The position numbers and the translations under genes are program-made. From Latilactobacillus sakei (lineage in GTDB: Bacteria > Bacillota > Bacilli > Lactobacillales > Lactobacillaceae), in the NCBI GenBank assembly GCA_002953655.1, contig CP025839.1, forward strand, positions 1,178,001-1,242,000: DNA of 64,000 bases, read 5' to 3'. The notes under the pieces were generated by a model. The model had not been told where the DNA came from. It made no database searches and saw nothing but the letters and a program-made list of their open reading frames with translations. Every line of letters begins with the position of its first letter. The first letter of the stretch is position 1. Below are positions 44,428 through 53,936 of this stretch, piece after piece.

Positions 44428-46962
44428 TCACCCGATTTCAGTTGTCGTTAGTTGAAACTTTTTAAAATGTGCCCGTAGATAACTTAACGTTAGGCTTTCA
44501 GTCTGAGCAGCAACCAATTCAGACGGCGTCCCACTGGCCATCACTTGACCACCTTGGCTGCCACCTTTGGGGCCTAAATCAATTAAATAATCAGCATTCG
44601 TCATCAAATCAAGGTCGTGGGTAATCATAATCACCGTTGCGCCTTTGGCTTTTAATTGATTAATAACGCCCATCAAGGTTTCCACATCCCGTGGATGTAA
44701 ACCAACGGATGGTTCATCGAAGACGAATAACGTCCCGGCCCGTTTTTTATTCAAATGCGTCACTAACTTTAGCCGTTGCGCTTCGCCACCTGAAAGACTT
44801 GGGGTACTTTCACCAAGGTGCAAATAACCTAAGCCAATTTCTTTGAGAATCTTAAGTTCTTTTAAGATGTTGGGCACATCCGCAAAAACCGGTATGGCTT
44901 CTTCTACTGATAAGGCCAATAAATCCACGATGCTATCACCATGCCACTTAATCGCCTCAATGGCTGGCTTATACCGTTTACCCTGACATTCTGGACAAAC
45001 TTCTTCCATATCTGGTAAGTATTGAATATCCAAAATAATACTGCCCAGACCACCACAATTGGGACAGGCACCTTCTTTATTGTTATACGAAAAATGGGCA
45101 ATCCCATAATTGTAGGCTTGTGATTCCGGTAGTCCAGCAAATAATTTTCGAAGATTCGTCATGATGTTAGTATAAGTCGCTAAGGTTGAACGCGTATTTT
45201 TACCAACTGGCTTAGCATCAATGCTGACGACTGACGTTAAAGCGGTCGTCAACTGGGTCACCTGTTGGGGAAGTTGCTCATGCTTATGGTGAGCCTCAAT
45301 CGCCGGTACCAGACTATCCAAGATTAAACTGGTCTTACCGGCCCCCGAGAAACCAGAAACCGCCGTAATTTGATTATCCGGTATTTCAATGGTCACATCA
45401 CGCAGATTAAAATACTGTCCAACTGTCATTGTCGTTCGAACACCCGTAGCTTGCGTTGCAACTTTGGGATATAAAATATTGGCCCGACCGGCAATGTATG
45501 GTCCGATTAATGATTGTGGGTCTTGCACTAAATCTGCCGGCTTGCCTTGTGCAATCACCTGACCACCTTTGCGCCCTGCTGCTGGCCCAATTTCAATCAC
45601 CCAGTCGGCTTGGCTAATGATGTTGACTTCATGATCAACGACCACTAATGAATTGCCTTGCGCCACTAACTGTCTGAAAATATGAATTAAACCTTCCACA
45701 TTATCCGGATGCAACCCAATTGACGGTTCATCTAAAACGTACAAGACACCGGTTGTTGCCGTTCTTAAGGTCCGCGCTAATTGTATTCGTTGAAGTTCGC
45801 CAGTCGATAATGTGTTGCCATTCCGTGACAACGTTAAATAGTCGAGTCCTAATGACAGTAATGGCTGCAACGTTTCTAATAGGTTCTTAAACAAAATGGT
45901 TGCCATTTGTTGCATCTCGTCTGGTAAATCGGCTTTAGTAGCCGTTACCCAAGTGCCGAGTGCCCCTAGCGTCATATCAGAAACTGCCGCAATATTTTGC
46001 CCACCCACGGTTTGCGTTAATAGTTCGGGATTGAGCCGTGTCCCATGACATGTTGGACAAGTTGAAAAATGGAAAAACGAATTGACTTTAGCCATCGCAC
46101 GATCACTTTTGACCGATTTCAAAGATTCATAAACGGCGTCGTAGGCATTTTCATAGAGTGTATTTTCCGTACTAAAGACACGACCGGTTGATGTGTGAAA
46201 ATCGACCGCGTATTTATTCCGCTTACCATGCAAGACGATTTCTTTTTCCTCGTCCGTCAAATCTTTATAAGGGACATCAATTCGAACCCCGATATGTGCG
46301 GCGACCGTTGGCATAAAGTTCCGCCCCGGTAAACGCCAAGAAGCGATTGCCCCATCTTCAATACTGAGATTTTCATCCGCAATGATTTTGCGATTATCTA
46401 GCGTTTGAATTTGGCCCGTCCCATGACATTCTGGACAGGCACCCGCTGAATTAAAAGCAAAGTCCTCAGCTGATTTAGCCATAAATTCTACCTGACAAGT
46501 TGGACAGGTAATGACACCCATTTTATCGCCAGCTAAATCCATCGCTTGCGCAATCTGTAAACTGGGTTGGATCTCATGACCGTTCGGACAACGCGTCGTG
46601 CCTAAGCGTGAAAAAATTAACCGCACCACATTAAAAATTTCACTCATCGACCCCACTGTCGACCGTTCGGAAGGAACACTGGGGCGTTGTCGTAATGCAA
46701 TCGCGGATGGAATATGCCGCACTTCTTGCACTTGCGAGCGTTTATTCTGCGTAATACGCCGCCGTGTGTAAGTCGAGAGCGCTTCTAAGTAGCGCCGTGA
46801 GCCCTCCGCGTATAAAATCCCCATTGCCAATGAGCTCTTACCCGATCCTGAGGGCCCCGAAATCGCCACAAATTGGTTCAACGGAATATCGACATTAATA
46901 TTTTTTAAGTTATTGACGTTACCGCCCCGCACTTCAATCTGCGTTGGTTGTTTAACTGTCAT
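44428..46962 (-). CDS. UvrA-like ABC ATPase (UvrA2 type)
   Basis: An 844-residue twin ABC protein of the UvrA family: Walker A AISGPSGSGKSSLAMGIL near residue 35 and SGFSGAGKTSLILDSL near 535, two ABC signature loops (LSTGELQRIQLARTL and LSGGEAQRLKLVTHL), and zinc-finger CxxC pairs (CPTCQ, CPECHGTG, CPTCHGT, CPNCGG, CPECQGK). It is about 100 residues shorter than standard UvrA, as in the class II paralogues linked to drug or antibiotic tolerance. The genuine uvrA usually sits with uvrB, which is absent here. It is preceded by a MarR regulator with a 2-base gap. Confidence 0.9.
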   Translation of the reverse strand: MTVKQPTQIEVRGGNVNNLKNINVDIPLNQFVAISGPSGSGKSSLAMGILYAEGSRRYLEALSTYTRRRITQNKRSQVQEVRHIPSAIALRQRPSVPSERSTVGSMSEIFNVVRLIFSRLGTTRCPNGHEIQPSLQIAQAMDLAGDKMGVITCPTCQVEFMAKSAEDFAFNSAGACPECHGTGQIQTLDNRKIIADENLSIEDGAIASWRLPGRNFMPTVAAHIGVRIDVPYKDLTDEEKEIVLHGKRNKYAVDFHTSTGRVFSTENTLYENAYDAVYESLKSVKSDRAMAKVNSFFHFSTCPTCHGTRLNPELLTQTVGGQNIAAVSDMTLGALGTWVTATKADLPDEMQQMATILFKNLLETLQPLLSLGLDYLTLSRNGNTLSTGELQRIQLARTLRTATTGVLYVLDEPSIGLHPDNVEGLIHIFRQLVAQGNSLVVVDHEVNIISQADWVIEIGPAAGRKGGQVIAQGKPADLVQDPQSLIGPYIAGRANILYPKVATQATGVRTTMTVGQYFNLRDVTIEIPDNQITAVSGFSGAGKTSLILDSLVPAIEAHHKHEQLPQQVTQLTTALTSVVSIDAKPVGKNTRSTLATYTNIMTNLRKLFAGLPESQAYNYGIAHFSYNNKEGACPNCGGLGSIILDIQYLPDMEEVCPECQGKRYKPAIEAIKWHGDSIVDLLALSVEEAIPVFADVPNILKELKILKEIGLGYLHLGESTPSLSGGEAQRLKLVTHLNKKRAGTLFVFDEPSVGLHPRDVETLMGVINQLKAKGATVIMITHDLDLMTNADYLIDLGPKGGSQGGQVMASGTPSELVAAQTESLTLSYLRAHFKKFQLTTTEIG

Positions 46963-46964
46963 GA

Positions 46965-47435
46965 TTAACCTTCTTCTTTTTTAGATTGACGGTTAAAAGT
47001 TGCCGCCTCTGCTTCTAAATTTGCTAAAATCCGTTCCAAGTAACCATCCACGGCCGCTACTTCCGCATCGGAAAAACCTTTATAAAAAACGGCACTCAAT
47101 CGTTGACTGACATCATCCCCCACACTTTGTTGCGCTGCGCCGAGCGGTGTTAAATCAAAAACGCGCTTACGCTTATCGACTGGCGATTGTTCACTAATCA
47201 ATAATTGTTGTTTCTCAAGTCGATGGAGCATTAACGACAAACTACTATTGGCCAAGCCGGTGATTTGCGCCAATTCCGTCGCCGTTTGCGGATGCCGGTC
47301 CCACAACGCCGACAATATTTTACCTTGTTCGGCATTATAGCGCGCCCGCTGATCCGCCAATAGATAGCGATTAAATAGCCGCGTATTCAGTAACCGAATC
47401 TTCAAGGTTAAATAACCGCCACGTTTCGTTTTCAT
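46965..47435 (-). CDS. MarR-family transcriptional regulator
   Basis: A 156-residue protein with the MarR winged helix: helix-turn-helix at ATELAQITGLANSSLSLMLHRLEKQQLL and wing residues SPVDKRKRVFDLTPLG, flanked by dimerisation helices. MarR repressors often control resistance genes and respond to small aromatic molecules. It heads the unit with the UvrA-like ATPase and rarA, and a perfect inverted repeat lies 38 bases upstream of its start, consistent with autoregulation. GGGG-type binding site before ATG 47435. Confidence 0.88.
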   Translation of the reverse strand: MKTKRGGYLTLKIRLLNTRLFNRYLLADQRARYNAEQGKILSALWDRHPQTATELAQITGLANSSLSLMLHRLEKQQLLISEQSPVDKRKRVFDLTPLGAAQQSVGDDVSQRLSAVFYKGFSDAEVAAVDGYLERILANLEAEAATFNRQSKKEEG

Positions 47436-47472
47436 CCTGATAACCCCTTATTTGTTTTTATATCAACATTAA

Positions 47473-47490
47473 TTATATATTACTATATAA
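47473..47490. promoter_or_regulatory. inverted repeat upstream of marR, candidate operator
   Basis: TTATATATTACTATATAA is a perfect 7+4+7 inverted repeat within the promoter region of the MarR gene. Because the region is AT-rich, chance is possible. Confidence 0.5.
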
Positions 47491-47505
47491 AACTAATTTT
47501 AGCGA

Positions 47506-47540
47506 ATAAAAAAACATCGTGGTTCCCACAATGTTTTTAG
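47506..47540 (-). terminator. terminator of the second YitT gene
   Basis: AAAAACATTGTGG pairs with CCACGATGTTTTT (one G-U type pair) around a GAA-type loop, with the YitT stop codon at its edge. Confidence 0.88.
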
Positions 47541-48376
47541 AGTAATTGTTTTAATTGTTGCGCTTGCACACTACGGACTTCTTCTACAACCACCAACGCT
47601 TTGACATCGATTTGTGAGACCACCGGTACCAACGTCGCGAGTTGTTTGGCCGTACAAATCACATACAACATCGGCCGCTCATTTTGGCTGTAATAGCCCT
47701 GGGCCTTGATAATCGTAATCCCTTGTTGAAACTGCGTCGATAACGTTTCAGCAATCTCTGCATATTGCTCTGAAATAATCGTTACTGCGCGCTTAGCCCC
47801 AAATTTAGCTAGTAATTTATTTAAAACGACGGCCGATAAATACAATTCAATAATCGTTAAGAGCATATTTTGAAAGCCAATAATGAAGCCTGATGGAATC
47901 GCGACGATTAAATCAAAAAATAACATTGCAGAACCATTCGGGATTCCTAAATAGCGATTGGCAATCTTTGCTAGAATTGTACTCCCGGCAATGGTCCCTT
48001 GGCAATGAATAATCAGCGCCATCGCAATGCCCATCAAAACGCCACCAATCAAGGTTGGAATTAAGGTTTGCGTCGTATGGTAACCAATAAAATGCGGTAG
48101 CTTTAAAAAGAGTGAAATCCAAATCACTGCCCAAACTGAATACCAGATTGTTTGGCGCTCAAGGTATCTAAAGCCAATCACCACTAATAGGCCGTTTAAG
48201 ACCAGATTCGTAAAGGCCGGCGGAATCGCAAGCGCATAATACCCAATCGCGGTGAGTCCGGTCACACCGCCCTCGCCAATTTGATGGGGGAGCAAGAAAT
48301 CGTTAATGGCGATGGCGTAAATAAAAGCCCCAATGATAATTCCCAAGCCGTTTGTTAAAATTGCTTTTTTCTGCAT
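47537..48376 (-). CDS. YitT-family membrane protein (second copy)
   Basis: A 279-residue protein with five to six membrane helices (GLGIIIGAFIYAIAINDFLLPHQIGEGGVTGLTAIGYY, TNLVLNGLLVVIGF, LIGGVLMGIAMALIIHCQGTIAGSTILAKI) and a C-terminal DUF2179 domain (about 200-279). The usual GG(T/S)TGGSD motif reads QGTIAGSTILAKI, so it differs from the copy at 1-727. The frame opens at GTG 48385, but GGGAAG is spaced for ATG 48376. Function unknown. It is transcribed alone. Confidence 0.88.
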   Translation of the reverse strand: MQKKAILTNGLGIIIGAFIYAIAINDFLLPHQIGEGGVTGLTAIGYYALAIPPAFTNLVLNGLLVVIGFRYLERQTIWYSVWAVIWISLFLKLPHFIGYHTTQTLIPTLIGGVLMGIAMALIIHCQGTIAGSTILAKIANRYLGIPNGSAMLFFDLIVAIPSGFIIGFQNMLLTIIELYLSAVVLNKLLAKFGAKRAVTIISEQYAEIAETLSTQFQQGITIIKAQGYYSQNERPMLYVICTAKQLATLVPVVSQIDVKALVVVEEVRSVQAQQLKQLL

Positions 48377-48440
48377 CTGTGTCACTTCCCGTTTCGAATT
48401 AGCATAATGATAGCATATTTTGAGAATCGAATAAAACGCG

Positions 48441-48494
48441 AATAAAAAACGTTAGGCCCGACAATACTTTCCTGCCGAACCTAACGTTTTTATA
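48441..48494 (-). terminator. uvrC terminator
   Basis: AAAAACGTTAGG pairs with CCTAACGTTTTT; the inner loop has further pairing (CCCGACA / TGCCGAA-like). It follows the uvrC stop codon. Confidence 0.88.
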
Positions 48495-50268
48495 GTGATA
48501 ATTTAATAGTTTGTGCAACAGTTTTCGAAATTCCGAGTGCTTCAAGTTCTTCAACAGACGCATCTTTAATATGCTTCATCGAACCAAAATTCTTCAAAAG
48601 TTTGGTCCGCGTTTTCGGACCAACCCCCTTGATATCATCCAACTTAGAACTCAACGAATTCTTACCACGCAACTGGCGGTGAAAACTAATCGCAAAACGA
48701 TGGACTTCATCTTGAATTCGCGTCAATAAGTAAAAACCCTGACTCTTAGGGTCAAGCTGAATCGTTTGATCGGCTTCACCAAATAATAGCGAGGCTGTTT
48801 TATGGTGATTATCCTTAACCATCCCCGCAACTGGAATTGTGAGCCCTAATTCGTTTTCTAAGACGTCTTTAGCCGCGTTGAGTTCAACTACCCCACCATC
48901 CATTAAAATTAAGTCAGGCAGTGCTTTACCCTCTTTTAACAGTCGTGAATAGCGGCGATAAATCACCTCACGTGTATTGGCGTCTTCGTTGGCGCCGGCG
49001 CGCTCTGCTGTCTGGGTTAATTTATACTTCCGATACAGCTTCTTCTCAGCGCGGCCATCAACGAATGTGACCATCGCCGACACCGGATCAGTCCCTTGAA
49101 TATGCGAATGATCGAATGCTTCGATAACATGGCCATGGGGTAAGCCGAGTGCATCCATAATTTCATCTTGCGCACCAACTGTCTTGCGATTATCGAGTTC
49201 CAATAAGCGGAACTTTTCTTCTAATACCAGACGACTATTTTTTTGCGCCATTGCCATCAAGGCTTTTTTCTCTCCCCGTTGTGGCGTTCGAATCGGTACT
49301 TGCAAAATATCGGATAAGACTTGTTTTTCGATCCCATCTGGTACGAGAATTTCTCGTGGTAACACATTATTCTTACGGTTATACCATTGGAGAATAAAGG
49401 TCGCCAATTCTTCCTCTGGCGTATTGACGCATGGGAAGAGGCGTTTTTCCCGCCGAATTAAACGCGCTTGGCGGATAAAGAAAATCTGAATCGACAGCCA
49501 GCCTTTATCCATATAAAAGGCGAATAAATCACGCGGTGTATGATCGTTAGAAATAATCTTTTGCTTTTCAACGGTTGCTTCAATATAGCGTAATTGATCA
49601 CGCAACTCGGCAGCTCGCTCAAATTGCATCTCTTGCGCGGCGGTTGCCATCTTCTCCGTTAAATCCTTCTTAACATTGTCGACTCGTCCGTTTAAAAAGC
49701 GTTTAATCTTCTTAATTTGCTCAGTATAGGCTTTTTCTGGTACTTCTTGGAAACAAGCGCCCAAGCACTGTCCCATATGATAATACAAGCAAGGACGGCC
49801 TTGATGGTCTTGACAGCGCCGCAAGGGATAAACACGTTGCAAGAAGCGTAAAGTCTCCTGGGCCGCATAAACGTCTGGATACGGACCAAAATAATAGCCA
49901 CCATCTTTTTTGACATCGCCAGTAATCAATAAGCGTGGATCACGTTCATTGGTAATCTTGATGTACGGATAGCCCGTGCCCCGTTTTAACTTGATATTAA
50001 AGTAGGGTTGGTGCTTTTGGATTAACGTAATTTCCAACAAAAAGGCCTCTTTATTTGTCGATGTAATGATTGTTTCAAAATCGACAATTTCAGAGACCAA
50101 TTTGGCCGTCTTACCTTCGTGGCTACTCTTAAAATATGAGCGGACCCGGTTCTTAAGATTCTTGGCCTTACCCACGTAGATAATCTGGGCGTTAATATCT
50201 TTCATTAAATAACAGCCCGGTAAGGCTGGTAATAAGGCTAATTTATGTTCAATATGTTCACTTGCCAA
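48490..50268 (-). CDS. uvrC: excinuclease ABC subunit C
   Basis: Makes both incisions in nucleotide-excision repair after UvrAB loading. The 592 residues contain the GIY-YIG domain (LPGCYLMKDINAQIIYVGKAKNLKNRV), UVR domain (near 205-235), the RNase H-like domain for the 5' cut (DHSHIQGTDPVSAMVTFVDG, DLILMDGGVVELNAA) and a C-terminal helix-hairpin-helix. The open frame reaches 50337, but AAAGGAG lies 8 bases before TTG 50268 (MASEHIEHKL), matching the length of other UvrC proteins. It follows glnQ by 79 bases on the same strand. Confidence 0.95.
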   Translation of the reverse strand: MASEHIEHKLALLPALPGCYLMKDINAQIIYVGKAKNLKNRVRSYFKSSHEGKTAKLVSEIVDFETIITSTNKEAFLLEITLIQKHQPYFNIKLKRGTGYPYIKITNERDPRLLITGDVKKDGGYYFGPYPDVYAAQETLRFLQRVYPLRRCQDHQGRPCLYYHMGQCLGACFQEVPEKAYTEQIKKIKRFLNGRVDNVKKDLTEKMATAAQEMQFERAAELRDQLRYIEATVEKQKIISNDHTPRDLFAFYMDKGWLSIQIFFIRQARLIRREKRLFPCVNTPEEELATFILQWYNRKNNVLPREILVPDGIEKQVLSDILQVPIRTPQRGEKKALMAMAQKNSRLVLEEKFRLLELDNRKTVGAQDEIMDALGLPHGHVIEAFDHSHIQGTDPVSAMVTFVDGRAEKKLYRKYKLTQTAERAGANEDANTREVIYRRYSRLLKEGKALPDLILMDGGVVELNAAKDVLENELGLTIPVAGMVKDNHHKTASLLFGEADQTIQLDPKSQGFYLLTRIQDEVHRFAISFHRQLRGKNSLSSKLDDIKGVGPKTRTKLLKNFGSMKHIKDASVEELEALGISKTVAQTIKLSL

Positions 50269-50347
50269 AAACACCACTCCTTTAATCCAAAACAAGTGTT
50301 CGTTCCTATATTTTACGTGTTTTTGGCTAAAATGCAACTATCGACAA

Positions 50348-51079
50348 TTATTGCGCTAAAATTTTGGCTAGGAATTGTTGGGTCCGTTCTTCTTGTGGAT
50401 GTTCAAAAAGTTGCGTTGGTGTCCCTTTTTCAACGATTTGACTGTCTGCCATGAACCAAACTTCGTCAGCTACTTCCCGGGCAAAGCCCATTTCATGGGT
50501 GACAACGACCATTGTCATACCTTCTTGCGCCAAATCTTGCATCACCTTCAACACTTCACCCACCATTTCTGGATCGAGCGCTGATGTTGGTTCATCAAAT
50601 AATAAAACATCTGGTGACATCGCAAGTGCTCTGGCAATCGCAATCCGTTGCTTTTGCCCCCCTGACAATTGGTCACTATACGCATCAGCCTTATCGGCTA
50701 AACCGACCCGTTCTAACAATTGTTGGGCCTTTTTGGTGGCATCTTCTTTTGATTGATGTTTAACATTTTGAGGTGCGAGTCTTAAATTATCTAAAACCGT
50801 TAAGTTAGGGAATAGATTGAAGTTTTGGAAAACCATCCCCATCTTAGTCCGCATTTGGTCCAATTGTTTTTCAGAGAGACTCATCAAGTCGGTCCCTTCA
50901 AAAAGAATTTGGCCACTTGTTGGTTCCTCTAACCGGTTCAAACACCGTAATAAGGTACTCTTCCCACCACCTGAAGGGCCGATGACAACGATCACTTGAC
51001 CCGCTTCAACATCACCACTAACCCCGTTCAAAACAAGGTTATCGTCATATTTTTTAACTAATTGATTAATTTTAAGCAT
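50348..51079 (-). CDS. glnQ: polar amino-acid ABC transporter ATP-binding protein
   Basis: Energises amino-acid uptake. The 243 residues show Walker [20 protein letters not shown], signature [15 protein letters not shown], Walker [16 protein letters not shown] and the switch histidine in [17 protein letters not shown] precedes ATG 51079 ([11 protein letters not shown]); earlier in-frame ATG 51097 lacks a site. The start overlaps the end of the glnHP gene by 8 bases, so the two subunits are made together. The glutamine/glutamate specificity is by family only. Confidence 0.93.
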   Translation of the reverse strand: MLKINQLVKKYDDNLVLNGVSGDVEAGQVIVVIGPSGGGKSTLLRCLNRLEEPTSGQILFEGTDLMSLSEKQLDQMRTKMGMVFQNFNLFPNLTVLDNLRLAPQNVKHQSKEDATKKAQQLLERVGLADKADAYSDQLSGGQKQRIAIARALAMSPDVLLFDEPTSALDPEMVGEVLKVMQDLAQEGMTMVVVTHEMGFAREVADEVWFMADSQIVEKGTPTQLFEHPQEERTQQFLAKILAQ

Positions 51080-52535
51080 GCTGCATCTTCCTTTCAATAT
51101 GGTTGAGTAGTTTCGAAAGACTGAAGGTTAAGATAAAGTAGATAACCATTGCAACAAAGATGGGTGCGACCCCTTTGTAAGTTGCTGATTGAACCACTTT
51201 TAATTGATAAATTAAATCCGTTACACCGATAATTGAAACGATTGAACTTTCCTTAATCAATGAGATAAATTCGTTACCCAAGGCTGGCCAGATGTTCTTC
51301 AAAGCCTGCGGTAAGATGATATACCGCATGGTATCGTGTTGTGAGAGTCCTAAACTTCTTGAGGCTTCCGTTTGACCAGCGTCAATTGCATTGATCCCTG
51401 AACGAATAATTTCAGCAACATACGCAGCACTGTTAAGTGAAACGGCAATCACACCCGCGAATAAGGCTGGAATGTTGACCCACAAGCCAATCCCGAAGTA
51501 GACAAACATAATTTGAATCATCAATGGGGTGCCCCGGACGAATTCGATATACATCACAGCTAGACTATGGAATAGCTTATTCTTAGAAAGTCTGGCAAAG
51601 GCGAGTACAACCCCAATAAAGATCCCGATAATGATTGAAACAATCGTAATGAATAAAGTATAACCAATCCCTTTAGCGAAATAAGACCAGTAGTGCCACA
51701 TACTTGTATTGTGCGTGTTCGTTTTCATCAAACTACCCGCACTCTTTAAATATTGCGGAATTAATTTTTGTTGCTTAATTTGAGCGATACTCTTATTAGC
51801 GGCAGCGACTAAAGTTGGTGAATTCTTCGGAAACGCGATTGCTGAACCTTGCATATCCGCCCCTAAATCAAATTTACCGTCAATTTGCACTAATTCAGGA
51901 TCATTGCTGGCATAAGCCGTTGCGACTGGTTCTTCGGCCACAATCCCGTCAATTTTATGACTCTTAAGTGCTAATACTAAATCGGGCACTTTGGTTAAAC
52001 CTGTAATCTGCGCATTTTTAATTTGTTTTTTAGCTAATGTTTGTTGGAGACTTCCGGTTTGGACCCCAACCTTCTTACCGATAAAACTATTTTTTGATTT
52101 ATAAATCTGGGCGTCGGCCTTATTGACGAGGATCGATTGACCACCTAAGTAATAGACATCCGAGAAATCAACACTTTTGGTCCGTTCATCGGTTGGTGAC
52201 ATCGCTGAAATCACCATATCGACCTTACCGGTTTCTAGACCGACTAACAACGCGTCAAAGTCCATTGACTTGATTACTAACTTAACGTGTAAATCGTCAG
52301 CCACCTTTTGTGCGACATCAATATCCATCCCAACGGTTTTATTTTTGCCGTTTTTATTCACTAAAAATTCATATGGTGCATAATCCGGGCTAGTCCCTAA
52401 CACCAATGTCTTCTTAGCTTGAACGCGACTAACCGTCTGCCCCGCGGCTGACACAGCTTGGTTATTCCCCACTAATAGTGCCACTAGCAAGGCTAATGGT
52501 AGTAAAATGAATGCTAAACTTTTTTTGATAGTCAT
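51072..52535 (-). CDS. glnP: amino-acid ABC transporter, fused substrate-binding protein and permease
   Basis: A 487-residue fusion. A signal-peptide-like helix ([21 protein letters not shown]) leads to an extracellular solute-binding domain (about 40-270: [49 protein letters not shown]). This joins a permease domain (about 285-485) with the EAA loop around [38 protein letters not shown]. Single-chain GlnPH-type transporters are typical of lactic acid bacteria. GGAGGGG precedes ATG 52535. With glnQ it makes a complete importer. Confidence 0.94.
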   Translation of the reverse strand: MTIKKSLAFILLPLALLVALLVGNNQAVSAAGQTVSRVQAKKTLVLGTSPDYAPYEFLVNKNGKNKTVGMDIDVAQKVADDLHVKLVIKSMDFDALLVGLETGKVDMVISAMSPTDERTKSVDFSDVYYLGGQSILVNKADAQIYKSKNSFIGKKVGVQTGSLQQTLAKKQIKNAQITGLTKVPDLVLALKSHKIDGIVAEEPVATAYASNDPELVQIDGKFDLGADMQGSAIAFPKNSPTLVAAANKSIAQIKQQKLIPQYLKSAGSLMKTNTHNTSMWHYWSYFAKGIGYTLFITIVSIIIGIFIGVVLAFARLSKNKLFHSLAVMYIEFVRGTPLMIQIMFVYFGIGLWVNIPALFAGVIAVSLNSAAYVAEIIRSGINAIDAGQTEASRSLGLSQHDTMRYIILPQALKNIWPALGNEFISLIKESSIVSIIGVTDLIYQLKVVQSATYKGVAPIFVAMVIYFILTFSLSKLLNHIERKMQHA

Positions 52536-52613
52536 TTGATCCCCTCCTATAATGTTTTTCATAATACACTACTATAAATATTTATGCAATATTTATTTAT
52601 AAATTAAGAATAA

Positions 52614-52642
52614 TTGGCGAACTGATTTTTATCTGGTATGAT
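52614..52642 (+). promoter_or_regulatory. promoter of the 50-residue gene
   Basis: -35 TTGGCG (52614-52619), 17-base spacer, extended -10 TGGTATGAT (-10 at 52637-52642). Confidence 0.65.
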
Positions 52643-52669
52643 AGACTCACATCAGAAAAGAGGGATATT

Positions 52670-52822
52670 ATGGGCTTAAAAGTAACGCGTCAAACAGATT
52701 TAACCAGTTTATTCGACAAATTTGCATCAATTCCCGGCGATCGGGAAAAAATGGCAGCTGAGGTTGAAGAAACGGCTGAAAAATTAAAAGAAACAGAATC
52801 AAAAACAACTAAAAAAGAATAA
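52670..52822 (+). CDS. small acidic/charged protein of 50 residues
   Basis: A short gene with all the signs of a real one: promoter at 52614-52642, AGAGGGA seven bases before ATG 52670, and a strong terminator right after TAA. The protein begins MGLKVTRQTDLTSLFDKFAS, continues IPGDREKMAAEVEETAEKLK and ends in a Lys/Glu/Thr tail. It has no membrane segment or cysteine and is probably helical. It recalls the small conserved proteins of Lactobacillales with the form MGL-(K/R)-QxDLxxLFxxFA, but I cannot verify that. Function unknown. Confidence 0.75.
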   Translation: MGLKVTRQTDLTSLFDKFASIPGDREKMAAEVEETAEKLKETESKTTKKE

Positions 52823-52825
52823 TCA

Positions 52826-52869
52826 AAAAAGAGGTGCGGACAAAGTAATTTTGTCCGCACCTCTTTTTG
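52826..52869. terminator. bidirectional terminator
   Basis: AAAGAGGTGCGGACAAA pairs with TTTGTCCGCACCTCTTT around a 7-base loop, with A and T runs, between the small gene and the MazG-like gene. Confidence 0.95.
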
Positions 52870-52896
52870 ATATCCGACTTATAACGCACACTTTAA

Positions 52897-53190
52897 TTAT
52901 TCTGCGTGTCGTTCTGGGTAACGTTCTTTAAGCTTTTCAATGTTTTCTTGTGCTACTTTTTCAAAGTCGACATTATTCCATTCAGCAATCTGTGATAGAT
53001 ACCAGAGGACATCACCAATCTTCTTGGTAAGTACTTGTTCATCTAGTTGGTGGCCTTGGAATGTATATTTTTTGACAATATCCACGACTTCGCCACTTTC
53101 GCTAGCTAAACCTAATGCCAAGTTCGTTAAAACTTGTTCATTACCATATAGCGTTCTATTCGCTAATTTTTGGTATTCATTAAATTCCAT
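52897..53190 (-). CDS. MazG-like nucleotide pyrophosphohydrolase
   Basis: A 97-residue protein of the all-alpha NTP-pyrophosphatase (MazG-like) superfamily: helix NEYQKLANRTLY, then ALGLASESGEVVDIVKK with the metal-binding ExxE(x)D pattern and KKIGDVLWYLSQIAEWNNVDFEKVAQENIEKL with the second acidic pair. It probably hydrolyses non-canonical or excess dNTPs. It starts at the last base of ysxC (one-base overlap), so it is co-transcribed with it. Confidence 0.87.
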   Translation of the reverse strand: MEFNEYQKLANRTLYGNEQVLTNLALGLASESGEVVDIVKKYTFQGHQLDEQVLTKKIGDVLWYLSQIAEWNNVDFEKVAQENIEKLKERYPERHAE

Positions 53191-53789
53191 TAACGACGAC
53201 CTCCAATATCACATTGTTGTTCAATCCATTCCCAGACCGTATCCTTACCAGCACCAGTCAAGGCACTGAAGCAGACAAACTTATCAACGGGGTTAAAATC
53301 AAGCGCCTCTTTAATGATTTTTTCTTGGCGATTCCATTTCCCAGTTGAGATTTTATCCATCTTAGTGGCAACCACTAACACGGGAATATCGTAATATTTA
53401 GCGAAAACATACATCGCAATATCATCATCAGTTGGTTCATGACGACCATCAATCAATGAAATTAGGCCGCGTAAATTATCCCGATTAGTGAGATAGGCTT
53501 CAATAATTTGCCCGAATTTTTCCCGTTGTTTCTTAGAAACCTTCGCATAACCATAACCAGGCACATCGACGAAATAAAGTTCATTTTCAACCCGATAGAA
53601 ATTTAACGTTTGCGTCTTCCCTGGTTTACTTGATGTTCGTGCGTAACTCTTACGATTAATTAACTTATTAATTAAAGAAGATTTACCGACATTTGAGCGC
53701 CCAGATAACGCGATTTCAGGTAATTGGTCAGTGGGGTACTGCGAAGCAGCTACCGCACTCATCACCATTTCAACTTCATGTACTTCCAT
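53190..53789 (-). CDS. ysxC: ribosome-biogenesis GTPase YsxC (EngB)
   Basis: Essential GTPase for 50S assembly. The 199 residues show G1 [16 protein letters not shown]2/G3 [13 protein letters not shown] and [15 protein letters not shown]4 VATKMDKI and G5 [10 protein letters not shown]. It lies downstream of clpX, the conserved tig-clpX-ysxC order of Firmicutes, though a terminator and 147 bases separate it from clpX. The stop overlaps the MazG-like start. Confidence 0.96.
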   Translation of the reverse strand: MEVHEVEMVMSAVAASQYPTDQLPEIALSGRSNVGKSSLINKLINRKSYARTSSKPGKTQTLNFYRVENELYFVDVPGYGYAKVSKKQREKFGQIIEAYLTNRDNLRGLISLIDGRHEPTDDDIAMYVFAKYYDIPVLVVATKMDKISTGKWNRQEKIIKEALDFNPVDKFVCFSALTGAGKDTVWEWIEQQCDIGGRR

Positions 53790-53887
53790 AATAACCTCCG
53801 ATTATTTCCTTCGAATGCTAGTTTAGCATAAATAAATAATTATTGCGCCGTTGACTTATTTTCAAATCCATGTTTAGCGGCCCCATT

Positions 53888-53935
53888 ATGTAAAAAAAGT
53901 TGCCGGGTCAATTACGCCCCGACAACTTCATAGTC
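53888..53935 (-). terminator. clpX terminator
   Basis: AAGTTGTCGGGG pairs with CCCGGCAACTT (one G-U) and runs into TTTTTTT on the minus strand. Confidence 0.9.
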
Positions 53936-53936
53936 A

